From NCBI GenBank assembly GCA_021234155.1, contig JAJEKV010000067.1, positions 3,775,279 through 3,839,278 on the forward strand: 64,000 bases of DNA, written 5' to 3'. Origin of the DNA: Isoetes taiwanensis (taxonomy: Eukaryota > Streptophyta > Lycopodiopsida > Isoetales > Isoetaceae). A program made the translations under genes and the position numbers. This document shows, piece after piece, positions 13,120 to 26,100 of the stretch. Below the pieces are notes generated by a model. It had not been told where the DNA came from. It saw nothing but the letters and a program-made list of their open reading frames with translations, and searched no databases. How positions within the stretch are numbered: position 1 is the first letter of the stretch; every line of letters begins with the position of its first letter.

Positions 13120-15780
13120 AAACCCTGATAATGCATAGAAATTATAACGTTGAAAATAGTTTGATACATCGCAAATTCGAATGATGCCCAACATAAAAAA
13201 TCAAAAACCATGTGAATGCCTATGATTAATAAGAGGATGCCAACATATAGTGAAACCCACACTGTCAACCAAACGCAAAAATGTAAAAAAGTAACACAAG
13301 AAAAGAGAGATAAGCCCGAGTCCAGAACCATGAAACATATCACAAGACCCCTATAGGTGCCTCATACATGAGAAACAACAATAATAATTAGAAACCTTTA
13401 TAAAATTAAGCACATATAGGAATTGGCAAGAAACCCACAATATTTTGGCGTTTATGATCTAAAAACAAGAAAAGACATAAACGTGAAAAGCAAAACATTG
13501 TCTTATTCCAGATTATTCAATAGATGGCGTCAACACCTAGACAATGCCAAAGCCCAAAACAAAAACACACTGCCCAAAGGTTCGGGACAATCATGCCATC
13601 AACCCCAAGGAATGGCCGGATAAGTGGGAAGAAATTGCAGAGGATATTCAGTCAAGATGAGCAAAAAACTCATGCAACTGAATGGGGCGTAAGGACGAAA
13701 ACCCCATTGTAGAATGATGTCCCCGAAGAAACGAGCACGAGCCGGATCGACAAGTCTATGAGCGGAACACCCGACGAGCAGCAGGAGAAAAAGCCGCATA
13801 AAGGCGAAGCGCCCCGAAAAACTCTTCAGGCCAGTCAATGTCCGCATGTTCAAGTTGCAAGGCATTGCGAGCAGAGGGATGCAAGGCTCCCAAATGGGAT
13901 GTGTAAAGATGGTGCGTCGTCATAGCAATCTCTGGAGGTGGTGAAAAGGGAGGAAAAAATCCAACAGGGAAAATCGTAGCGGAACAAAAGGGGCAAGGGA
14001 ACGGCATCGGCACCTGTGAAAAAAAACCAAAAAGGTATACGGAAAAGAAGCTGTAGGCCAAAAGCAAACGCTGTGAAAAGGGAGCTGTGGCAGGAAAACT
14101 TAAAGAGGAACCAGTAATGCACAGAGGGAAGAGACGAATGGCACAAGAAACATGCAAGCAGATTGAACGGAGGCCGAAGGCAAACGAAAAGCATGCAAGA
14201 ACGAATGGCAGGCAAGATCAGGCAAAAATAGCGAGCCCAAAGGAGAGCAGCCGAGAGTACCACAGGAGACTGGTAGGAAATGAGCGAAACATACCAAGGA
14301 GAGCAGAGACCGTCGGATCCTATCGGCAGAGCAATTAGAAGGGAAGGAGAAAACCCGGCCAGAAAACCTGCATGCCAATGAGTGAATGATCGGAAGACAA
14401 CGCCCCCCTCCAATGAGGAGCCACAAACTCCAGTTCTACAAAAAATGGGAGCGAATCGCGGTGAAGGAGGAGCAGACCATGGCAACATGGACAAGCAGAG
14501 GCTGTGTTAGCGGAAACGGAAACGAAAAGAGCAGATACCGGCAAGGCAAAAGGAGAGACAGAAGGAGCGAAAGGGTCCCAGGCTGAGGCCACGCAAGACA
14601 GGCGAAGAGCTTGGCTAGTCGAGAGCAACCAACCCAGCAGGCAGAAGGCAGGGTATGGAGCAGAAAACTAAAGGATGAGAACTAAGCCAGCAGGAATGGA
14701 ACCGGGATCCACAGACAAGCCCAAGCAGCAATTGGATTATGAGAGGGCGAAACCCAACCAGAGACGATGAGAAAGGCGAATCCGAAAAATGAAAACAAGA
14801 AGCCCGAATCAACCCAATGAGGGGAAAAAAGGGCATGCAGCAAACTCAACAGATGCTCTGGGTAATATGCTAATGAATATGCAGCAATCCTGATCATGTC
14901 TACGCAATCCGGCACAACAAATGTCAGAAAAAATTAGATTTTTGTGGGCGGCTTGGCTTCTGGATTTCGAATTCAATTCAAGGAAAATTGGCTATGGAAT
15001 TCGGCAACAACAAATCCGGCTATGGAATCGACCATGCACTCCGACATCCGGCGGTATCACCCAACACAAATCTAGCAATCTTCCCAAAACTAGCTACACT
15101 AAATCAAATTTAGCCCTGTGGATAAGCTCCGCGGCCAATAGCTCTGTCGAACAGCTCAAGAATACTAAAGCACTCCACGGCAAAGCGATCCAACCATTCA
15201 ACAGAGAGCAACCAATACCCAGGAAAATGAACCCAGCAGACCAGAACAAAAATGCAAAACATCCAACCAAGAACTTGAAACCATACACGTCAACCACAGC
15301 CGTAACCACCGAATAGCCTGTGCACCAAAAAACTCAACATGCGAATGACCAGAGAAGAGCCATGCGATTACCGAGAGAAACAACAGAAACAAAGAGAAGC
15401 CATGCGAGCACAAAGAGAAAATGATAGAACAAAAAATCCGTAAGAATAAAGCTGAGCATGAAAGCAAGGAAGCGTACCTTCCAAAGAAGATGATCAAACT
15501 CGCCAGGAAGATGCCGGTTGCGAGGAGGTGGAGACAGGGACCAGTAGAGAAGCTGGTGAAGAAATCCGTTGGTCGAAAGGCCGTTGAAGCCACGAGAGGA
15601 GAAGAAGAGCTGCTGTGAGAAGACGCCGATAACCGGGCCGAAGACTCGGATGGCTCGGATGGCGATCCGATGGCTCGGATCCCAGAATGGCGATCCGATG
15701 GCTCGGATCGATGGGATAGCATTAACTTCTTATACATAGAAATTTCTTTTTATCCCGAGATCACCGATTAGCCTCATCTT
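13120..15780. other. Right flank, no gene recognised
   Basis: The region is A/G-rich on the plus strand, so its minus-strand frames are long but low in complexity (Phe, Ser, Leu, Pro rich) and overlap each other. I do not accept any as a gene. From about 15,640 to 15,717 a phrase containing gatccgatggctcggat is repeated. Confidence 0.45.
15640..15717. repeat. Short tandem repeat, gatccgatggctcggat type
   Basis: Two clear copies and one partial copy of a roughly 26-base phrase are present. The same phrase with its following bases (ccgatggctcggatcgatgg) recurs at about 21,412-21,431, marking a shared repeat family. Confidence 0.8.
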
Positions 15781-16049
15781 CTGTAATTCCTATTCAATCA
15801 CAAATTCACGCAATTCCACATCTATACCTAGGAGATCATCAAGATCCATATCCCAAAATCCTGCCCAATCAACGAAATGACTATACCATCCCTCATGACT
15901 CTCTATTTGGGTTCGTTTTAAAGCCTGCCTATCGGCCATGCTATGTACACTTTGGTAGTAGATAAGAGTTTGAAACGAGACTACCTCCGACAGATACAAT
16001 CTTGTCTCTGCTAATAGAATCTCATAGAGAGTTTAGACTTTTACCCCAG

Positions 16050-16570
16050 CTCTTTTTTCACATTTTGCCTTGGCCAAATCTAGTCCTCATGAATCATAAC
16101 TATCTGCACCATCACTTTGAACATAAGCCTCCTAAGATACCGATACCAATTTTTTCTTTATCGCCACAGACAAAGAGAATAATACAAAGCATGAAGCCTG
16201 CAGAGACACGTTTTCCTACCCCTACTGACCATAAGTAATCATTAGTAAACTCAATCCCCAAATATTTATATTGTTTAACCTGTTACAAAGTTTTCCCATC
16301 AAGATGCATTGCCACCCCGACAGCCAACAACCATAACTTTAGTTGTTTCATGCCAATATTTTGGCAAAACTGCCCAAGCACATATAGCAAGCGCTGCAAG
16401 CCTGTCTTTGTCCTAAAAAGTATCGCATCATCGGTATAACACAAAAGCCTCTGAAGATAATCACCAATCTCCACTCCTACATCTGCATCTACCAACTATG
16501 CCTCAAGCTCGTCAATAAAAGGACCAAAAAAGTGTGGGTGATAGAACCTCTGTTTCAACCCAATATTGCT
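16050..16570 (-). pseudogene. LINE (non-LTR) reverse transcriptase remnant
   Basis: The minus strand encodes LLCYTDDAILFRTKTGLQ, a Y-x-D-D catalytic motif with the flanks usual for plant LINE reverse transcriptases. LLYVLGQFCQNIGMKQLK follows, and after a frame change QYKYLG with an SVGVGKRVSAGF stretch, the conserved region C-terminal to the catalytic motif. Frames are broken and no endonuclease is seen, so this is a truncated old insertion. Confidence 0.75.
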
Positions 16571-16999
16571 CTCCACCTTCTCTAAGCCATCTAACTAGAA
16601 TGTAAGTTCCACCAACACTTCCTCATATAGCCATGCAACTCGTAGTGGAATTGGTACTTCCAATTTCTCCAATCATGCTCCTAATTGTGTACGAGGCACT
16701 CTATCAAATGCAATAAAAAATCAGGATCAAGCACAAATTTGCATGCTCACGGTGGTTCAGCCGATACATAGGAATTTATAGGCGAAGACTGCAAATGATT
16801 GAGGTATCTGTGGCTCATTTGATTGAGGTATCTGTGGCTCATTTGATAGAGGTATCTGCAAAGAGGTATCTGTGCTCCAAAATTCTTTGTTTTAATTTCT
16901 CTTTCACTTTCGTTTCTCATCTTATCCAATTCCATTGAAATTTCCAGTTTTGTTTTTGTTGTGCAGTTATAGTTTTTCCACAACTTCTATTCGATTTCG

Positions 17000-17760
17000 A
17001 AATTCTTAGTTGTAGAATCTTTTTCTATTCTAGATGGAATGAATACTAATATAGATTCTACTAATATAGATTCTAAAGTGGAGGAGAAAAGAAGAAAAGC
17101 TAAACTAAAAAAGAGAAGGCAAAGAAGGAAGCTGAAAGATGCCCAGTTAGCACTCAAGAATGGAGATATTGATAGTAAGAAAGATTTCGACAATGATCCT
17201 ATGGCTTTATGAAGAATGTAAACTGCACATGGAATGTCACAAAAAACTGAACCAGACTGAGAGGCAGAAGATTTGGGATATTGCAAGGAGCAACAAATTA
17301 TTGGAATTGCCAAGCAGGGGTACGAAAGTTCATGCTGAAATTGTAGCTAGTATGCATATGGCAATATGAGATGTAAAAAGGCCTTGCAACAATGATAAAT
17401 TAGCAGCAAAAAGAGTATCACTTGCAATGGCAGTTGAAGATGGAAGAAGAAATGAAAGCTGCTACAGAACTCAGCATTTATCACAGAAATATCAAGATAT
17501 CTAAGAGACATAGAGAAACAGTGGACAAGAATTCCTTGCAGGTGATGTAGCAGAAAGATAGTATATTGAAAAATTGCGGAATTCTACAGATTATGCAAGA
17601 ATAATAAAGCTACTATCTATGATGGACAAGTTGCAGCAGTAAGGGTTTGTCTTGCTCGAGCACATCACACCGCGAAGGGATATGATATCATATGGAAGCT
17701 CTCAACCGAAGAAGAAGAAAGAATTTTGGAGCAATTACCTCCAGTTTTATTATAGAGCTC
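17000..17760 (+). pseudogene. Unrecognised coding-like remnant
   Basis: A plus-strand stretch of charged, helix-prone pieces in changing frames, for example LNQTERQKIWDIARSNKLLELPSRGT and, near the end, IIWKLSTEEEERILEQLPPVLL followed by a stop. The codon-like composition differs from the surrounding AT-rich DNA. I do not recognise the family and the frame is not continuous. Confidence 0.3.
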
Positions 17761-18014
17761 TCTCTTCAATATGTAACACTAAATTCTGTTTTAATGAAAT
17801 ACCAAATTTGTTTTAGATTCCATTTCCTTATTTATTTCTCTTTTCTCAAATTATAAATGGATTGCTTGAAGCTTTTTTTTATTTGAATCTTATTTGTAAG
17901 CTCTTTTTTGGTAGTTGAAATAATTTGGAGGTCTTGTTAAAAATGGTTTTATTTTTATATCGGACAAAAACCATATATTTAGTTTTGCAAAACAGTTTTT
18001 TGGTAGCAAGAGGA

Positions 18015-18290
<276 letters not shown>

Positions 18291-18867
18291 ACGATGATGC
18301 TTGCCTAACTCCCTCTACAACAATTACTGCAATTCTACACGTGCTCTGCCACGTCAGCTAAATGCAATTTAAACCAACAAATTGTGTTATTTTCGCACGA
18401 ATGACTCTCAAAATTAGAAAAATGGCAGCTAATTTCCTTCCTCGTCGACTGTGATGCTTTATATCTCCATGATTCAATCGATCGATCAGCTTCGAGGCAT
18501 AAAGTGGAATGTAAAGTGCTCACAAGCCTTCCATCATGACAAAGCATTTTATGCTTAATATAACAAATCTTTCAAGTTCCACAAATAAGTCTATCAATAA
18601 ACCATGTGCGAAGTGAATTCTTTGTCATCTCTTTCTATCTAATAGGTTTGTAGACCAATATTTCTTTGATAGTTATTACAATGTATTAAAAACATTGGAT
18701 GCCATATTGCAGAAAGTTACTATTTTTTATTGCTAAGTTTTCTTCATTAATGGTAATAGAACTTGTAAAAAAATCTGCCTACTTTATCCATCCTTTCCAT
18801 CTTTCACTTTCTCAACTCCTTCCCATCACTTTTCACCCCACCCCTGCCCCAAGGCCGCTTACTGCTA

Positions 18868-20240
18868 GTTTTTTTTTTTTTAAAGCAATGCAGATTTTGT
18901 ATTCATATGATATAAAGTTACATCATATACATGAATCCATATGAATCATATTCGAAGAATCCTAGCAAAAAAAGAAAACCTTGAACATCTAAAAAAGACT
19001 AAAAAATCATTTAGGGAAAAAAAGAAACTACTACCAAAATATAGAATGAACGGAAGAGTCGAGTACTACTGATGGAGTAATTCAACATCTTCCTCATCTT
19101 CAGCTTTATCTTGGGAAAAATGCATCCTTCTTCTGCGAAAATCAAGTACTAAAGGAATCCGTCCATAGTTTCCAATAACTGACTCATTTGCTAGTCCAAT
19201 TATAGCAGCTTCTGTTACCTTTAATGGCCATATATGGATTAAGCACAAGTAATGATTTTTAGTATCCTTTGCAAACTAGAAGAGTAAAACTTGGATCAAA
19301 ATCTAGAGAGGATAGTGAAGGCGTCCATTCCCATCTTATGCTTAAAGGCGTCCATTCCCATTGTAAAGGCTGTGCGATCTCCTAGCTCTTCATGAATCTA
19401 AATCCACTGTCTACCAACTAGACTACAGCCCAGCCCTAAAAGTCTGATTCGGAACATGGTGCATTATGCTCCCTTACAAGCAAGAAATCAGCAGCTATCC
19501 TTCCATAAGCTCTTTCATAGAAACTGAAATCCAAGGTCTCCCGCCACTTGAGTAGACTAATCCCATTTGCTAAAGCACATAAAAATCTTCCTCTTACCAC
19601 GAACAAAAATGTAGAAAATCCAAATAGACTACCACTCTATTTGTAGAGGCTGTCACTACTTTCCTAAATTCTTGAACCATTGAATCTGAGTGAGATGCTT
19701 TCAGAGACCCCTTAATGGTCGATCTAAAGCTGGCAAGACTTAGAACAAGCCCCGCCGCCACACCCCTCTTTTAAGTCAAGTTCAAAATATAGAAGCGTCA
19801 TCCCACATGGAGTATGCCCTAGCTCGACAATCTCATTCCAGAACCATTTGCTAATCAAAACTGCAATATAAAATGAAGAAGAACAAAAAAATCTATTTCT
19901 CTAGCAAACATCTTTGAACCGTTCTGCCAGCACGAAAGGGTAGAAGAGAACCACAGAAAAGTTCAAGAGAGATTCATGAGGCTTTCCCCGCAAATAAAAC
20001 CTCCCAAAAAATTCAAGATCTAGACTGCAACAACTTTTGTAGGTTAAAACTGCAATCCCAGATTCAAGAAAGCATTTACCAAAGCAGCAAATGAATTCTT
20101 AAGAATTGCAAGAAAGATTATAAAAATGCAAGCCAAACTTGAAACGAAATTGAAGCCCGCCAAACAGCTAAAAAAATTTGAGAAAGATTTGTAAACCCCG
20201 GCTCGCACCTGAATCCCCAAGACTTCTGGGCTGGCCAAAT
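18868..20240 (-). mobile_element. Poly(A)-tailed retroposon, copy A
   Basis: The T-run at 18,868-18,882 followed by tattcatatgata looks like the reverse complement of a poly(A) end. The downstream text shares a series of diverged phrases with 24,917-26,100, such as the gccagca.gaaa.gggtaga motif near 19,930. No intact ORF is present. Either a truncated LINE or a SINE-like retroposon fits. Confidence 0.45.
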
Positions 20241-20545
20241 ACACCTACGTTGGTGCTCTCAAGCATCCGTTATTGTACCCGAGATAAGATCAGGAGATGG
20301 CCCCCTCACCCTAACCGACGCCCAAGCACCGCCAGGGCAATCTTGTGTCTTTAGATCTCTCTTCAACAGAGGAATCACATTGTCATACCATGACGTCAAG
20401 GCAAGTGGGTCTTCGTTCCTTCTGTTTCTTGGATCATTCTCATCAACAATGAAAAGTGGCTGCAACAAAACCCATAGAATCTGGTTAACTTCTTGCCTAA
20501 TCCAATTAACTTCTTGCCTTGACGTCATGGAATAGGAAGGGGTTA

Positions 20546-20636
20546 GGCATTCTTGCCAGCCCCCTGACCTGCAGAATCCGGTCGCGCCTCAACAATGCTC
20601 CCGGATTCTGCAGGTCAGGGGGTTGGCAAGAATGCC
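20546..20636. repeat. Palindrome with 36-bp arms
   Basis: The arms 20,546-20,581 and 20,601-20,636 are inverted copies (ggcattcttgcc...gaatccgg and its complement) with one or two mismatches and a 19-base spacer. Such a perfect cruciform suggests a very small foldback transposon or a recent inverted duplication. Confidence 0.9.
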
Positions 20637-21116
20637 CTCCCACTTCCTGTTCCACATCACGTGATACATTAGAATATTTGCCATGGTGTTTGAAGGATAT
20701 AATTGAGGAACAATAGTATTTGAGCATTCTCGAAGGGCTCGCATGAAAACAGACAAAAGCTCTCATCTCAACAGAATTCTACAATGGTTGAGAGTGGGTA
20801 GCTGCATATTTGCAAGCTACCCCGATGAAAAAACACAGGGAATATCCAGTTATATCATCTGGACCCCAAAAAAATTCTACAGATGTCGGTTAAGTGTACC
20901 TGCAGAGAGCTTATCATCGGGATTTAAAAACCTCGCCCTTTCGAGTTTTCGAGGAAAACCCCTAGTGATAAGCCCTCTGCAAGGGGCTTGGACACAACGT
21001 AAGGCTACAAAAAAGAATGCTTCCACAAAGAAACCCCCGAAGCCTGAAGAAGATGGAGTCGCGCATCCTGCTGTACCTGCACATCAACAAATTAGAACAC
21101 AAAGATAAGAAAACAA

Positions 21117-21211
21117 TAACCTCGAAAAGCGAGGGGCTGGTCACGCATGCCACGCGATAAAAAACAACCTCGAAAAAGCGAGGGGCTGGTCATGCGTGCC
21201 ACGCAATAAAA
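21117..21211. repeat. Tandem duplication of about 50 bp
   Basis: The phrase aacctcgaaaagcgaggggc, continuing through tggtca.gc.tgccacgc, occurs twice in direct tandem. Each copy contains the small hairpin cctcg-aaaag-cgagg. No coding role is seen. Confidence 0.85.
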
Positions 21212-22794
21212 ACAACATTTACAATAATATACACATTAAGGGAGGGGTGGATGGGAGTCAAGGGAACTGCTGAGAGAGGAGAAAATGCCGATGAGAAGTT
21301 GATGAAGAAACTGCAAGAAATCGCGATCCCAAATGAACCAGAGCTACAGAAAATGCATGCAATGCATGCATGCATACAAGAGATGCATGGTCGCCCATTC
21401 GAGAATGCCGATCCGATGGCTCGGATCGATGGGATTAATGTAGGATCGAGGATTGATGGACCTTGAAATCTAATAGGTCAAAATTAGCATGGAGTTGGCT
21501 AAAATTTTGTAAAATAAGTCCTTGCCCTTGAATTTTCTTTAGAGAACAAATAGTTTGGAGATTAAAACTCTTGCATGACTATCTGCTCTTTTTTATTCCT
21601 TTTTTATGGCAATATGACTCAAAGATAGACTAGCTCTTTCACGCTTTTAAGTAACAACCATTACAGGAATGACCATCATAATTTTGCTGATATCATATTT
21701 GGGTTATCTTAGCCTCTCTCCAGAGTACAATATAGAAACAGGGTCGCAAATATTCCCTGGGGCTTATTGTGATGCTGACACGTGTCAGCTGCCTACAACA
21801 CGGAATGGAAGTTGGGTCTTCCAATTCCGTGTGACTGGTTGTCCAGGTTAACAATGTGTTTTCACTAACTTTAACAAAGCTGCCTTTTCACTCATACAAC
21901 AGATTCACAGAGACTTAAAGACTGATACACACAGATTCACACAACTGTAAGACAGATGTTTTATGATCGGATTTAACAACAGCGAAACAACATACAGTTA
22001 GACCTAAAGCAACAGAGTTTCATTTAAAATAGAGATGGATTTGAACAGAGATTTACATTGAAAAACAGAGATTTACAATAATGGATAACAGAGGTTTGAA
22101 CAGAGATTATTAATGGATAACAGAGGTTCCCTACGAATCACAGAAAATCTGGAAACCAGAAATAGCTGCATGCAAGGTAGAAGAACAAGATCAATATAAG
22201 TTCCAGAAACGCAAGAACTCAGGGAAAATATTACCTCAGAAACTCTTAGCTCTGTCGCTGCCGTACATTTGATGCCATTGCTGCCATTGCCGTTCAGGGA
22301 AGAAACAATCTGTTCATAGAAAGGGGCCACACAGGCTCTTCCATTCCACGTCTAAGCACGAAAAAGGACGCATATGAGAAATACGAGCCTACACCTCAAG
22401 AAGATCTCGAATGAGAACTCGTCCCTTTAGAACCATCTGCAGCAGGAAAATTACATTTCAAGAGACCGTAAATACAAAAAACTAGAATGCAGCCTTACTT
22501 GTACAGTTCATAACCCCAGAGGCGCTAAATCCGAACCAGAATTCAAAGGAATAGACTTATAATCAAGCAGAATACCTTCAAGGCCAAGAAATTTCTAAAA
22601 TACACATGATGATCCTTAAAAATCGCTGAGATGACACGCTTTTAGTTGTTGATTTTCCTGCTCAAGTTTGGTCACAAATACAAACAGAAATCTAAGAAAG
22701 TCGAAGCGGCAGACCTGTGCAAAGCGGCAGACCTGTGCGCCTCGACGAGCTGTGCAAAAATAGTGGCAAAAATTTGCTCCCCTGTTTCTATATT

Positions 22795-22966
22795 GTAGGG
22801 GAAAGGACAAGGGTCCTAATTTCCGGTCCAGCCAGGTGACCGCCTCCCTACCCCACGGGTCGCTGGGTTTCATCGGTCCAGCCAGACCCGGCCTCCCGCC
22901 ACGGCCGCAGGCCCCACTGGCTGGACCGGAAATTAGTCCCCTTTTCCTTTCCCCTATACAAAAACT
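22795..22966. mobile_element. Foldback/MITE-like element
   Basis: The left end (tattgtaggggaaaggacaa, then ttccggtccagccag) is matched in inverted form by the right end (ctggctggaccggaaattag, then ttcctttcccctata). Imperfect arms of about 50 bp enclose a GC-rich centre. Size and structure fit a MITE. No target duplication was established. Confidence 0.7.
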
Positions 22967-24916
22967 TTAATGAACTAGGTTAATAACGTGAAGATTTACA
23001 ACAATCATAATTGGTTCATTATCTCAGCTGGATTTGACACCTCTTATATATACCATATACCTCCAAATGGGGACCAGACACTTCAAATCTTCTTCTACAT
23101 TTGGCGATTTTCCTCAAGCTTATATATTGAAAGAAGTCATAAGGCATATAATGCACTTCCAACAAGAGGCTATCTTGCAACACACTGAGGTGGTTTTGGT
23201 TTGTATTGTCTTTACGTTATAGACAAATGTTATGTTAATCCCTATCTTTATTAATTTTTGTAAAGAAGATTGCCTCCAGTTCCAAGAACTCATTCTCAAA
23301 GAGGGCTTTTGTTGTAAACCTAAGCTCTGCATAAACTGAATAATATCAAATTGCAAGGTCTATTTTGGTTTTATTTTGTTCCAAAGCAAATGCAAAGTGA
23401 ATTAATGGCTCTGGATTTATCAGTCACGCTTCAAGACAAAGAACACAAGACATACATTGCACATGACAACGGTTATTTTAGAACTAATTCAAGAAGAAGC
23501 TTTGTTATGTATTTCATAAGCTAATCACTATATTTCAATTGGGCTAGATGATATGCTATGGAGCGATGATCAGATCAAAGGGATAGACACCCCATAGACA
23601 AGAAAGAAAAACATCAGCTATATTTGATAAGAAGAGTTTTTATCTTATGTATGCACTCACTATTTTTATACATAAAAATTGGAGTGGAGGACTCATTGAT
23701 TGATGTCTCTTCTGACACCACATAATGGAAGTCTTTTTTAGGCCTGGATTAAGTTGTTCCATATGCCGGCAAGGCGGCTGTCCTCATTATAAACAAATGT
23801 GATATCTATGGCTCACCTGCATTCTGTAACAAACCAAGTTGCCAAGTTCCTCGTTGCAAGTAAGTTAAATAAGATGCACATTGATTTTGATTATTATTAG
23901 AATGACTAATATGTATGGTTCTGGTGCAAGGACCTGAAGGAGCATTTGAGATGATCTCAAAAACAACAGGAGCCGTGTAGAAGAGATGCAATCAATGAAA
24001 TGATGAGATAACAGGCTGCAAAAACTGCAAATGATAAGGGCTAATGCTGAAGGTTCAAAGTTTCCTTCCACCACAATTTTGAAAGCCTTTGAATCGAAAG
24101 CAATGCATGCATGTTCTTCACAATTGCAAAGGTGCATCATCCTCCTTAAAATACCCCCTTGCAATTGCAATTGCAAGGGTGCAGCATTGCAAGGGATGGC
24201 ATGAATGGAGGGATGATGTGGCAATTGCAAGGGCGCAACATTGGAAAATTTTGGTTTTAAAAAACAATAGTTCTAGAAGGTTTTAAAAAATAATAGTTCC
24301 AGAAGAAGCTACTGATCATAGATGTGGACAGAGCAAGGGGCCACTTTACTCTAGGGTCAATGTGAGGCAATTCCCATCTGAGGCTTTTTATTGGAGGAAT
24401 ACTGCACATGGCTCGATGATCCATTTTGAAAGTGGAGTACATTATATTTACAATTGCACTTCCATATTTGCAAGTTGCTACTTCAAAAGATGTATATAAG
24501 TATTCCTGCAGATTGCATATAAATTGGTAAGGCAATGAAGCAAAATTGTAAAAAGTGCCTATTAGTGTTTCCCGCATTTTGCAAAGACATTACAAAATGT
24601 AAATTGTTTTACTGCATTTCCAAATTGAAAATGCTCTCACCTTGCATTTTATAGGGTAATTGAAAATTTATCCAAGTGCATTTTATTGTCAAGGTGTTCT
24701 ACGCCCACCACCATGTTGCCATGGATCATGAGCTGGTTCTTTATATTTTTCTTACATGGTTTGAGTATGATGAGACTAGAAAATTGTAAACAGCAGTTGA
24801 CATTAGGAATAGCAATATCCAAAAGGGAGTTGAAATTTTCTCGGCTCCAAATATAGGCCCCAACTCATCTTCACCAAATCAAAAAAATGAAAGCAAGCTC
24901 TTATAACAAAAAAAAT

Positions 24917-26100
24917 AAATTTTTTTTTTTTGAAGGAGCGGAACTGCTTTTTTATTCATATGATAGGAAGAATTACATCAACGATCCCACATGGATCTTA
25001 TAGGAAGTATTTCTGCACATATATGAAAAGTACAAAATATAATGTTTCAACTTTCATAGAGGACTACTATAGGAGAAGCCTCAACATCTTCACCCTCCAT
25101 GAACTGAAACTTATTGAATTGAGCAGCAATAAAACCAAAGAGATATCAGATAGAGGTCACAGAACCTTTCAGTATCCTCTGAATCAAGACGAAAGGGTCA
25201 CCCTATAGAGGGCGTCTTCCACTTCCATTATCCATCAAGGAGCCCATACATCCTCAACTATATGTAGATCAAGGAGCCCATACATCCTCGACCATATGCA
25301 GAAGACAACATGAAACAGCCACCATTACTTCTACCTGTATATAACTTTGGAAGTGGGATAGGTGGACAAGCCCTATCACCAAGCTGCATTACTCTTACCA
25401 TGACACTAAAAATATGATAAAGAAAAGTATAGATCAGTGTTAGGAGAGCAGCCTGCCATTCTGCTCATAGAAGCTGCCATTGCTTCTTGAATTCTAGTTT
25501 CTCGTATCATAAGTAAGCAGATTATCATGTACATTAAACTGGATCAGATGCTGCATTGTCGGGGTAAGCTTTCAATCTGAAGCTGGCTAGACAAAGCATA
25601 TGCCCAGCCACCAGACTCCTCCCTTTAAAGCCCGGTGCAAGATGTATAGATATCAGCAAAACCCTAGCTCGGCAATCCAATCCAGTCTAATCCATTCAAC
25701 CTACTTGCATTACATACTAAAGAAGACCAAAACTGCATAAGTACCTGATCTTCCCTTGAACCATAAATTTAGTCTTTCCGCCAGCAGAAAAGGGTAAGAA
25801 TAAACCAGAACATTCTAAATCACTTCAAGATTGTATTTCTTTAGATAAGCTTATCCAGAAAGAACTCAAGAACTTAACCTGCTTCAATTTGCATCAATTC
25901 AGCCTATATTTTTCAATCAATCCCAGGTCGACCCAGCTGTAGAAAAATCTTTTACAACAGCTGCAAGGAAGAAATGAACTAATACGGCAAAAAAGAAACA
26001 AAGTTGAAGATCGCCTACATGTTACATCTCAAGAAAACCTGGAACAAACTTGTGAAGGACCAATCTCAAAGCAAAAGAATGTCTTGGCCTGGCCACCATC
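24917..26100 (-). mobile_element. Poly(A)-tailed retroposon, copy B
   Basis: A T-run at 24,917-24,931 is followed by gaaggagcggaactgctttt and tattcatatgatag, the same terminal layout as copy A at 18,868. Shared diverged phrases continue for about 1 kb. Divergence is high, so the two insertions are old or belong to different subfamilies. Confidence 0.45.

Noticed and set aside
13599-15737. Long overlapping minus-strand frames rich in Phe, Ser, Leu and Pro
   Set aside because: They arise because the plus strand is stop-poor in that sense (A/G-rich). Several frames are open at once and none has a motif.
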